Positions 12,083 to 22,714 of a DNA stretch of 48,100 nucleotides are shown one piece after another. The position numbers and the translations under genes are program-made. Under the pieces are notes generated by a model, which was given only the letters and a program-made list of their open reading frames with translations, ran no database searches and was not told the DNA's origin. Position 1 is the stretch's first letter; every line of letters starts with the position of its first letter. This stretch comes from Chloromonas sp. AAM2 (Eukaryota > Chlorophyta > Chlorophyceae > Chlamydomonadales > Chlamydomonadaceae): positions 1 through 48,100 of the forward strand of contig QAXH01006760.1 in the NCBI GenBank assembly GCA_004335635.1. The letters run 5' to 3'.

Positions 12083-12939
12083 GGGGGTCGCCCCCATACA
12101 TGACACTTCGCTCCTCGCCTGCTGCTCAGCCTCTGCCCACGTAGCTGTCTCTGATAACCACAAGTGACAGCCACGAGGAAAGCTCCCAAGACAGAGGCGA
12201 TGCACAAGGTCGGTGTTACTGACGCGAGACTGATTGGGAGTGTTGTCGCAGTCTTGACATCGGCCCATGGCAGGCGCTGCTTGTCGGCCCATGCGTTGTA
12301 CTCATGTAAAAACCCTTACGTAACCTGGCAAGTAGAGGTATCGCTGCAGCACGGACGCCATCAAGTCCGGTTCATCAAACATCTCATAACCATTGTAAGG
12401 TGTGAACTGGTTTGTGTCAGAACAATTTTACAGTTACCTCTGTCGCAAGAATGACTGTCTCTTTGGCACAGACTGCAGCGACATCAAATTTCAATTCCAG
12501 TGACAATAGAGAAGCTCGTGCACATGCTCATCATCATCATCATTACATGGCTTTTCATGGTTCAACCCACGGTGCTGCAGCTAGACACAATATCTCTCCA
12601 AGAATTACGCGCCTGACAATCGTTAAGCCAAAAAAGGTCACTGGTAGCAGGGTGCAAAGTACGACTGTCATCACTGGCAACACTGCACTGATGCAAAATA
12701 AATGTATGACCAGGCTGAAGACCAACAGATACACAGCACCACAGTGTCATGCAAAGTGCATGCCTCAGACCTTGCCAACGGCCAACGCAAAGCAGTCTCC
12801 AAAAATTACTGACGCAACAGAGCACCTTCTGCCATGGAGCTGCCTCATCTCATGCAGTCCGCCGTATCGGTTTACCCACCAGAGCAGTCCATGAAGGTTT
12901 ATGGTCGCTAGTGGTGTTAGTCGCCATACCATTGTAGTG

Positions 12940-13130
12940 TGAGGGCCCTGAAATTGCACTTGTCGCTTTTGCATACAACCAATCCAAAAACAGCGTCCAT
13001 GGTCTGAAGGAGTCTCTGCGCCACATGCCAGAAGAATGGACTGTTGCTGTACGAGCTAATCTCACGTGGATGGGAACCCACTTTGTGCACATGGACAGGT
13101 TTGCACCTTGCCAGACAGGTTGCTAGTTAG
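12940..13130 (+). pseudogene. Possible decayed coding fragment, unrecognised
   Basis: In the frame of ATG 13091 a stretch reads like protein: EIALVAFAYNQSKNSVHG, then LKESLRHMPEEWTVAVRANL, then TWMGTHFVHMDRFAP, closing with a stop shortly after. A TAG interrupts the same frame at 12935-12937. Upstream the frame stays open to about 12749. I do not recognise a family; amino-acid composition alone suggests former coding sequence, perhaps of a transposon. It could also be chance. Confidence 0.25.
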
Positions 13131-13312
13131 CTTATTGCCACTTAATGAAGAAAAAAAGATATTTGCCATGGGACTTGTTTTCTTGCAAGGAAAGCGCCAG
13201 TATTGCAGCTCAGACGTGCCCATAATGAGCATGGGCAACGGTACTGTCAAGTTTCCCTTGACATGTATGTTGTCTGATATAAGTATCTACAGGTCGAGTT
13301 GACCCACAACAG

Positions 13313-13391
13313 CTGTTCTTTTATGGGTTTAGTTCTAGCAATTCCTACTGGATTCTCTTGCGGTGTTCAGTTCTAGCAAAGGCCCGACAAG
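13313..13391. repeat. Dispersed repeat shared with 41484-41561
   Basis: About 79 bp aligns with 41484-41561, including ttctcttgcggtgttcagtt followed by ctagcaaaggcccgacaag. At 41 kb this segment is joined to the Fanzor-associated flank, so the copy here is probably a fragment of the same element family. It lies downstream of the lipin gene, in its 3' flank. Confidence 0.8.
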
Positions 13392-13509
13392 CAAAAGGAC
13401 AGGAGCAAAGCAGTGCGGTTGCCATGGTGTATCGACTTCCAGGCAGGCCATAAAAATTCTGCTCTGCTTAGTTTCTTCTAACGCATACATGCAACTCTCC
13501 CTGACTGCG

Positions 13510-16500
13510 TTAGTACGCAAATGGATTGTATGAGGCAATGAAGCTCCTGCCTTGCTCGCAAGCCCCCTCCGACATCTCAATTCCCGATGCCTCGTCTCTC
13601 AACCCTCCGTCTTCTTCGTCGACAGCCGTCATGGCGCCTGCCGCCTGCCGCCCCTTGCCCATCACCGGCGCACGGGGTGGAGTGCTGCCCGCCACCACGA
13701 AACGCTCCAACTCGTCCACATCCCCACCGGCCATGTACATGCTCGGGTCGCTGTTCCAGTAGTGGTTGTCGTTGTAGTCCTCGGCAGTCCCCCGCAGTGC
13801 AGTGAGCAGCGCCTGCTGGGACATGTGCTGCGGGGTGGGGCCGGCAACAGAGTCAGTGTCCGCGCCCGCGTCACCACCCGCAACTGCAGCCACGCTGCCT
13901 GCAATGCCGGACACAGCAGCCACCGCCACTTCAGCGGCCGCAGTCGCTACAGCGTTAGCGGTTCCCGCAGCGCTGTGCTCCGGGGTGCCGTTGCCCACGG
14001 GGGGAAGGCTGTCTGCCGGCACGGCGGTGGTGGGCAGAGAACGGGCACAGGGCGGGAAGATGTCGTCTATGAGCTGATTGACCGCGGCCAGGGAGCTGAG
14101 GGTGGATGACTGCATGGTCATGGCTGCCTTGCGCAGCTCGCCCTGCGGGACAGGAGGAGGAGGAGACCGTCATGTTGCTGACCAAAGGAGGTTGTTGATT
14201 TGAATTCGTGCTTTTGATGATCAGTGCCTCAGTAGATGTGTGCGCCACGTGCACCGCTTGGTATAGATGCACTGTGACTCGAGATATGCTTCTTTCCTGG
14301 GCAAGTAATTCCTGCCAGTCTGCTTGGGTTCTGCTTCTCTGCATTTGGCGTCAAACAATCGATGGGCCAGCCTGCTTCCAAACCTGGCCACCAGGTGCGC
14401 GTCCAATGTGACAACGCGACCTTGTTTGGAAAGCATCATTCTTTCAGTCAGCATCGCTTTGACTGCACCATGTCATGCACCGAGCTAGAAGCCACACATT
14501 CGTCAGCTATCGCAGTCAACCCGTTAGTGTGTAGATTCACATCTGTGATGACACTGATCTCCTCCCAAGCAGAAGTGCAGTTCGTTTTGCTGTCACATTT
14601 GAATAAACCTTGCGAGTTCTGCTTCAGATTGCGTCTTTGGCACAGCGCACTGATAAGTCTGCTGCGGCACCTCTTCAAGCCTAGCTCTGCGGCACCCCTT
14701 CAAGCCTAGCTCTGCGGCACCCCTTCAAGCCTAGCTCTGCGGCACCCCTTCAAGCCTAGCTCTGCGGCACCACGCAGCATGTCACAGCGTTGTGGGCTTG
14801 CCACGGGAGCAAATAAGGCCATCCTGCCTGCATTGCTTGGCCATCCTGCCTGTGTCCTGACCTTAGGATTGATGATGAAGATGCGCCCGAGCGGCACGCC
14901 CACTGCCCGGTAGCTGAGCTCGTCCGTGTCGCGGTTGCCAAACCCTGCGTAGAAGGGGTTCCACTCCGCGGGGAACAGCGCGCGGATGTCCTGCAGAGTG
15001 GCAATCTTGAACTCGTGCGGCCGCCGCAGGATCATCTCCCTGCGGACAGTGCAGACAACAGGGCGGTGGTCGTTCATGGCGTTGACATACGACGCTTGAA
15101 TCAATGCACTGCACACCCAGTGAGAGACAGAAGCACTTGTATTCAAGCTCTACTATGCCAATTGCGGACGAGTTGTGTGGCGGCGCAAGTGATGGGAGTC
15201 GCGTAAGAGGTGGGGGTGGCGCAAGTGATCACACGCTTCACACCTGTAGAGCGACGGCAGCAGGCCGTGCGGCGAGATGATGACGGGGCCCACTGGCATG
15301 CGATGCTGCCCCTGCACTAGCGTGTTGAGGTAGTCGCGTGTGATGCCCGCCTGGCTGATGGAACGGCTGCTCAGGTACATCAGCTGCGGGAAATCCACAG
15401 CACCAGAGGCACAAGATACCCATCAGGGCAGGACAAATTGTAAACTTTGCCTCAGCATGCAAAGCAGCCCGGGGAAAAGCTTTTCTGCCCCGGCTGCATC
15501 ATCATGTGTATTGTCGGCTGACAGCAGCGAGGACGTCAGGTGTGCTGCCCTGCTGCCCTGCTGCAAGCAACGTCACAGTTAAACCTGAATGCGTGGGCGG
15601 CTGCACATGCATGTCAGCGAGCCGCCGCACTGCACCCATCCATGTTTAGAACTGATCTAGCAATCAGCAAACCAGATTGACAAGCCGGGCGGTGTGTGTC
15701 CACCCTCATCAGTCAAGGCCGACGCATGGGGTCGGCCCCACTTCCCACCTGGTAGCAGTTGTGTGCGATGTCAGTGAAGAGCCTGCTGATGCCTGCATGG
15801 CTCCAGTCCCAGCCCATGGCAGGCAGCAGGTGCCCCAGCACGTCGCTCCGCGTGATGGTGCCGTCGACATCGCTGATCACGAGCTTGGTGGTCCAGTGGT
15901 AAAAGTAAATGAATGCGACGAGCTCAGCGCCGCCCACGACATACCTGCATGCAACAGTCACCAGCGACGTGTTGATGTGCCAACCTGGGCATGCTCATGC
16001 CTCCCTTGCTTGATCTCTTGCTCGCAGGAAAAGGTATCTCGCCCCCATCCTTGCTATCCATCGGGCAGAATCACAGCCTGACACTAAGCTGGGCCCCACG
16101 CACTTGATAGTGTTCTGTCCCGCACGGAGCTTGAGCCCATTGAGCTGCTGGTGACTCGGGCTCAGCGTCTTCCTCGCCAGGGGGGTGGACAGGCGCGCCA
16201 GCCGCCGCGCCTCGCTGCTGCCTGACCGAGTGCTGGCCGCCCGCTGCACATGCAGGGCCCCGGTGGTCGGGCGGCTGAGCGCGACTTCATGCCGCGCCTT
16301 GGGAAGGCTGCTGCTGCTCAGCTGCTGCGCATTGCCGGTCAGGAGGGCTGGGGAGCTAAGGCTTGCACCAGGCGTGGTCTCCAGAAGTGGCTTCCTAGTG
16401 CTGAATGGCCACAGCCGCCAGCCCTGCAGATGGCATGAGAACAGCATGAACCTTACCAAATGCAGAGAAGATAATGTATTCTTCAGGAGCCAGTGTTCAC

Positions 16501-19500
16501 ATTCTGTACAAAGCCCTGCACGTCCTTTTCCCAACACTGCATCTTGAGTTTTCTGAATGGCATTTTGAAGGCGGAATGATCGCGCGCCGATACTGCACAA
16601 GGGAAGCAGAATTGAGAAGTGATCCTGCCCCCACCTTTTTCCCGTCGTCTGCTTGTGCTGCGGTGAGCGCGCTGGCAGAGGGGCCGCTGTTGTGCGGCGT
16701 GAGGCCCGTGGGCGGCACCCAGCGCCTAGCGTCCGTGGGCACCAGGTGTGGCCACCACGCGCCAAAAGCCGCCCAGCCCAGCACCAGCGGCGCAGCGCTT
16801 GCCCACGGGTAGATCTCGCCTTGGAGCCGCACCATGAGGTGCAGGGACTGGATCATCTCGTGGCCCTGCCGCCCAGCAAACAGGTGCAAACGCAAGGAGA
16901 TCAGATGCAGCAGCAAGTGTATTGAGGGTTCAAGCAGCGGAGGGAGCAGGAAAATTGCAAAGTCTACTGGCTTTTAATGCAGCAGTGCTTGTACCATGGC
17001 TTGGTGGCGAGCCAGTATCAACGGCCACCCACTGCTCCAGCGAACTAAAACTGACAAGACTGCACAAGCGGTCAGTGCGCCTGGTTTCTGCACGCTCCTG
17101 GGATGAGTACTGACAGCGCGTGCACTTGGGCTTCCACATGCACCACCGCCATCCAGCCACCGTTACCTTCTCTGCCCATTCCGCAGGCCCAACCCGACAT
17201 TCCTCAAATATCTGTACAGCCTCGCTGTAGCTGACCCCGGTCTGCAGCTGCTCTCCGCATAGGGACAGCTCCAGACCCTGTGCACACCACCAGGTGTGAG
17301 ACTGTCACTCGCAGCGTGTGGACAATGGCCAGGACGCCACAGCACACTGGCTGACTCACTTGCCCTTGGCATGGCCGTTGATTGACACAAGCAGTCAGCA
17401 GTCAGCAGGGTTACACACCACTATCAGGCAAGGCTTGCATGCAATGGCGGGTGTTGTATCCAAATTGTGTCATGCACTGTATGCAATGTTGAAGTATGCA
17501 CTGGGCGGCATTGGCCGCACCTGTAAGTACGGGCTGATGGGCCCCAGGAGGTTGGGCGGAGGCAGGCCCACGGGCGGGGCAATGCCGGTCTCGCCCTGTG
17601 GCTGGCCGTCAAGCTCCACAGGCGGCAGCTGCAGCTGCGCTGCGGGGCCCGGGCTGCTGACACCACTAGCGCCCAGCGGTGCGGGCAAGGACTGGGGGCT
17701 GGCGAACTGTACTGTGTTAGGGAGAGTGGGGGATACCGTCTGAACAAGCTCCGCGGATATTGTCTGAAACGCTGATAATGGGTGGCTTAGTGAGCTGTCT
17801 GCGTTGGAGGGTGGTGGGTTTGCATCCAAGTTGGCGTTGGATTGCAGAGCACTGCCTAAATCTGCTGAAGCACCGTTTTGAGGGTTGTTGTTTGTCGCTG
17901 AGTCGGCGAGGTCAAGGGATTGTTCCACGTTCTGGTTGCTGCGTAAAGAAACGGACAGCATGCTGGTGGCTGGAGGCGAGTGATGAATACGTGTGGCTGG
18001 GGCGCTAGCAGCAGAGCGGGTGGCGGGCTGCTGAGCATCGCTGACTGATGCAAGCAAATGGTCTGATTGGAGTGCCGGCACCGCTGAAACGGTGAGAGAC
18101 GTGTGCCGGACCGTGCCTGATGTTGAATTGTCGGGAAAGCCTAACACTTGTACTGCATGCCTGGTGGTAGATGAGTGCTGACTGTGGCTCACAGCTGATG
18201 GGTGTGTGTCTGTGAGGAGCGCCTCCAGGCCTGAGACCGACTTGGAGGGGGACATGCCCAGCGGACTGCCGCCCCGAGTGGAACTGCCGCTGACCCGGCG
18301 GGAGACCCGCAGCGCACCAGCGGGCGGGCTACTGCCTAACGCACTCCCGCCCTGTGCGTTGACACTGGCAGACGGTGAAGCGCCTAGGGCCTGAGGCGGT
18401 CGTGACAGTGACTGTGAGCTGTTTGGATCGCTGTCCTGCGTGTGGTTCAGCAGGGGCTCCCAGAGGGAGGGCCGGAACATACCGCTTGGTGGACTGACGC
18501 CCACGCTGCTGTCGCCGCCCAAGGAACCGCTGAACAGCTGCGAGGAGGCACCCTCGCCCGGCTGCTCACTGTCGCCCTCCTGCATGCGCAGCCGCTGCAC
18601 CTCCTCCTGCACTGACGCCAGTACCTGCATGGGCGGGAGAGTATGGGCTTGGGATGTGCGAGTGTATGCGCATGTCTCAAGATGTTTGGAATGCTTTGTT
18701 ACGCTGTTGTTACGCTGACAGAGTCCCAGGACGACATGCACATCGTGACTTGCAACCTGTGGTGAACATGTTCGCATGCTCTGACAACAGTCCTACACAC
18801 AAGCTTGTGCCAGCGCTGACACAAGCCGTGCTGAACATTGCCAAATTCCAAGCCACAGCTTGTGTGCATGAGGCGGTGTCACAGGTGTGTGTGTGTGTGT
18901 GTGTGTGACATCGGGAGCGCATTTTCACGCTATCAGATGGAGCACGTGTGTGTGAGGCCTGGGCGCACCTGCGGGTCGGCAAACTGCGGCCGCTCGTCGT
19001 CCCCCGAGGAGTATCCACTGGGCGGCGACATCATGCCAGCCAGGAGCGTGGCCTGCTCCTCGTCGTCCACCTCGCCTGCAGAGCAGCGGCACATGGGCAC
19101 ATGGGCATGGGTACATGGCAGGCGCTGAGCAAGCATGCAGCATGTGACCACCAGTACTTGCACCAACCCAGGCACATGTCCACACCGACGTACGCTCTAC
19201 TGTACGTTACAGCCTAGTTGGCGTGCCTCACTAGTTTGCGTGGCTTTGACTCCATGTTCGGACACGTTCACGCCTTAGTATCGATGCTTGGCTGGGTGGA
19301 GCTCTGCCTGGTGCCTTGCCTGCAGCAGCTTCCGGCGAGTCCGATGTGAAGTATGCCTGGCCGTACTCGCCCAGGTGCATGTAGAAGGGAGCCAGCTGAC
19401 CTGTGGGCACGATAGGGAGCATGCACAACAAACATGCTAAGCAGCACAACTGCATTGTTTGCAGGTGTGTAAGCATGGTGCTGCTGGACGCCAGGCGAGG

Positions 19501-20390
19501 CGTATGCTGGCGTCCTCAGTCAAGCTGCACGCTTTCTTCTGGACACCGAGATCCAAAAGCAACCCTGCTTCATGCAGTGTTTGGTTATGCAGCACTCAGC
19601 CATTGTCATGCAAATGAGGCTGTGCAGGAACGACTTGGACCTTTCTGAACTCAGAAAGCTGCCGCCCTGTGCGCAGAGTTGAATTCTGTTCCAGGCTTCC
19701 TGTCCAGCATGGCAATGCAGCACCCCATGCAGTGCCGTGCGCTCACCATTGATGAGGATCTGAACCTGCCTATCCTTGGAGCGCAGGTGGGTGTACTTGC
19801 CAAACCGCACTGCACAACATGTGGCAACCAGAGAGCGTACGAGGTGAACAACGGCGGCTGCAGTGCCATGATATATACGTGCCATGATATATACGTGCCA
19901 TGATACAAAGTGTGGCTGGGCACAAGCAGCAGTGCGGACCAGGTGCATTGGACGAAGCAGACATGTCTGTCTGCAACTTCAAATCAACTTAGCCATGCAA
20001 CTCAGTAGCAGCTCATACGCTATGCGCTTGAGGCACGTGCACACAAAGCCTCTGAGCAGCACACAAAGGTGCTGGAAACGTCTGGGGTTGTGCATGACTG
20101 GATACATAAGGTTGGGAACGACTTATGTAAGAGTTCAATACTGAGGTCCAGACCGACTACTGTCAGACTTGAGACTCTGGAATGAGCTTTTCTAAAACTT
20201 TGAAATCCACATCACTGGTGCACACACCATAGAACGGCGTGCTCCGGTATGTTCCGTCTGGCTGTTCCACTACCATGATGTCCACCGCCCCTGAGAAGTG
20301 GGGTGTGATGGCATTGACGCCGCTGAGCAGGGCTGTGCCACCGTACACCACGCCGCTCTGCACGCCAGAGACCAATGCTGGGCCATGCAT
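13510..20390 (-). CDS. Lipin-family phosphatidate phosphatase (PAH)
   Basis: Mg-dependent dephosphorylation of phosphatidic acid to diacylglycerol, at the ER or nuclear envelope in other eukaryotes; central to membrane-lipid and oil synthesis. Exons (high-low): 20390-20228, 19809-19747, 19400-19320, 19075-18969, 18624-17521, 17277-17167, 16865-16635, 16423-16104, 15944-15749, 15383-15244, 15039-14862, 14142-13510; all phases join, giving about 1108 residues. N-LIP is clear ([20 protein letters not shown], then [11 protein letters not shown], then ILING). The ELSLCGEQL segment matches the conserved mid-region motif. The catalytic LNS2/C-LIP domain carries DVDGT (residues 752-756, the DxDxT nucleophile motif) in [20 protein letters not shown], then [13 protein letters not shown] and [14 protein letters not shown] 368-residue Ser/Gln-rich linker in one exon separates the halves, a likely phosphorylation region. 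The intron after 19320 uses a GC donor (cag|gcaagg). Confidence 0.94.
14664..14771. repeat. 25-bp tandem repeat, four copies
   Basis: Units gcggcaccccttcaagcctag-ctct start at 14664, 14689, 14714 and 14739, with a partial fifth. They lie in the intron between the last two lipin exons (14861-14143). The first copy differs by one base; the other three are identical, which points to recent expansion. Confidence 0.95.
18884..18907. repeat. (TG)n microsatellite
   Basis: An uninterrupted TG dinucleotide run in the lipin intron between exons 19075-18969 and 18624-17521. On the gene (minus) strand it reads CA. Confidence 0.95.
19864..19905. repeat. 16-bp tandem repeat
   Basis: The unit gtgccatgatatatac is present twice exactly and a third time in part, in the lipin intron between exons 20228 and 19809, close to the acceptor of the second exon. 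Confidence 0.95.
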
Positions 20391-21391
20391 GTGTAGCACA
20401 GGGTCATGCAGTGCTTGGCAGGAGATTGCAGGCGCACCGACACACACGCAGCTAAGGCATGGGGATGCAGTTATGTGCCGGTGACACGGTGTTACGGGCC
20501 AATTGCTGAGTGTGCAAGAGCGTGCTTGAGAGTGCAGAACTAACGCAACTCGTGCCATTGAGCCAGGGCCGCATAAACAGCGGCATGAAAAGGCATCGTT
20601 GGGCTATGCCACTTCCCACTTGGTGTTATGAGTGGAATAAAGCAGAATAGGCCAGTTAGGCTCTGCTGACATGTGTGTGGCCGGTCCAGTGCGGCTTCAA
20701 TCCATGCCCCGGCAACACATACAGAAGTAATCAGAGATATGATAGGTCTGAGCTCCTGGTTGGACTAAAGCGTGGCCGAGGGTTGCTTGTCACACATGCT
20801 CGGCGGATCCAACTCTCATAGAATGAATGTTACGTCCGCCAGCAACCGGCATGCGCACCCGATACAAGATGTATCGCGTGTTGGTGCACAAAGCGCAATG
20901 TGCCTAGGTGACAGGCCCGGCATCCAATCATCCGCCAAAGATGCCGTGTCCCTCCCAATCACATCGTATTTGCTTGCTTACCTTAAGCACACTCGCTGCT
21001 CGGTACGTCTTGCTGCTTGCCCTGACAGGAGGGGCATCCTGACTGGCAAACGACATGCCTGAAGGTGCTCCGTGGCGTTCGTTCACAGCAAGAGCATCGT
21101 TCCTCTCTGCGCTGTGTTCCAGCGGAATTCCACCCTCGGGCTGTTCACACACTGATAACTCAACGCTTTCAAAGCGTTGCAAAAGCGATCCCACGAAACA
21201 ATAACAGCTTCAACGGTTGCCCGCTTACCCGCTGGCCTGAAACCGAAACAGGGGATGAACTGTGACCAGCACGCCGGCAAACCCAATGCTGGCGTGTGCA
21301 AGATGTATCCCCAGGCCCAAGCAGCATGTTGTCCCAAGGCCGCGACCCTTGCCTCTTGCGTCGTGCAATATCAGTATCAGCAGTTGTTGTC

Positions 21392-21654
21392 AAAAACAAG
21401 AAGTTTGCCAGTTCTGGGACAATTTTCGAAAACACCACTGTAACTGGTGTTGTAAGTGCCAGCATGTCGACCTTGGTGTGCAATTAGCTGTGCGTGGTTC
21501 TCACAGGGACTATGGGCATACTGTGTGTGTCCGGAAAACATTGGTGTATTCGTATGTGCGCCAATCGTGTTGCTGGGATGGATATTGGGTGTCGTGGTAC
21601 ACGGTACCACAGGGCCAGTTCTGGGACGTCACATTGTCCCAGAACTGGCAAACC
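21392..21654. mobile_element. MITE-like element, complete copy
   Basis: The left end is aagtttgccagttctgggac (21401-21420) after an A-rich lead. The right end is tgtcccagaactggcaaacc (21635-21654). A further internal copy of gccagttctgggac in direct orientation lies at 21614-21627, so the right terminus appears as two facing ends. It is about 263 bp with no coding capacity and belongs to the same family as 11789-12082. Confidence 0.85.
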
Positions 21655-22420
21655 TGGGTATGCGGCATCAGCATCGCTCACGGTTTTGGCCTTGGCATGG
21701 CACTTGGGACAGGGACAACCGAAAACCGGAGTGCCGTTGCTGGCATGCTTGCAAGGATCCAGGCTGACTTTGTGTTGCTAGCCTGGCGGATACATTGTCT
21801 TTGACTGAGCAAGGATCCAGGGTCGCCATGTGGACTTGTTCACATGTACATACGGTGATATCCATTTTGAGGCACTCCTGTCGACTTTCAACATAATCCG
21901 GATGACCTGCAGCCGATGGGGTATGACACCAAGGCGATCGACAGGCTGGTCTGGAGAATTCACACACACCAGGGGCAGGACGACATGGTTGCGTTCCTGG
22001 TTGGTTGCCTTTGATCACTGACCAGCATGCCCCGTGCTACAGTACCCACCAGCATTCTTGTCCAAGTGGAGACTGGGCAGGAGTCGATTGGGGCTGCTGG
22101 TCGCTTTCCCGACTGATGGAAATACTGCCCTCTGACTGTGTAGATTTGGCCTGCTGTGCTTCTTCAGCTTGGTTCATTGCACTGGTTGCAGCAGAACTAT
22201 ATGAATTGGCGATTGTTGTCTGGTGCACCACTGCTTTCACCATGTTTACCGATGTCAGGCATTGAACCTCATGTGCACACCACCTACTGACTCAGTAATC
22301 AAATCTTCTCATGCAGGAAACAGAATCTAACAGTCTGCTCAACCTCTCTACTCAGTCCTCTGCTTGCCTCACTCTTGTAGCATGAACATATCCAAGCGTG
22401 AATGCATCTGCACACAAAGT

Positions 22421-22458
22421 GGGCATGGTTTGCGCTACCCCATTGGCAAGAGCGACCA
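22421..22458. repeat. 38-bp perfect dispersed repeat, copy 1
   Basis: Identical over 38 bases to 26309-26346 (gggcatggtttgcgctaccc and the next 18 bases). The flanks do not align. On the minus strand both copies read ALANGVAQTMP in an open frame, but no protein family is recognised. Confidence 0.85.
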
Positions 22459-22714
22459 AGAAGCGACGTTGATATAGTTTACAAGTGAGGGCCGTCAATT
22501 CAGGACGGCTTGCACAAGGTGTACATGAAGTAGGTTTACAACTCCACGCAGAGCCATGGTACCCTGCCAGTTCCGGCCAAAATCGGATTGCATGCACACA
22601 ACGCCCTGTCTTGTCTAGACCAAAATTTGTATATCCACTGCTATGTCAGGTGGCTGCCAACGATGATGACAACTGTTCTGCTGGATACGGCTTTGTAGGC
22701 TGCGCCTGCTAACT

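Larger units (their letters stand above)
11166..13509. other. Convergent intergenic region filled with repeats and decayed sequence
   Basis: This lies between the 3' ends of TIC40 and lipin. It holds a complete MITE-like element (11789-12082), a possible decayed coding stretch (12940-13130) and a dispersed repeat shared with 41 kb (13313-13391). In 11166-11780 and 12083-12930 I see no gene with domain support; the open frames there are short and lack recognisable motifs. Confidence 0.6.
20391..22714. other. Intergenic region between lipin and the ENH1-like gene
   Basis: It contains the lipin promoter side (20391 upward), one MITE-like element (21392-21654) and a 38-bp repeat (22421-22458). 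Open frames here, such as one on the minus strand at 21668-22018, show no recognisable domains. On the minus strand the ENH1-like 3' flank carries a TGTAA-type signal near 22529-22537, a pentamer used for polyadenylation in many chlorophytes. Confidence 0.5.
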
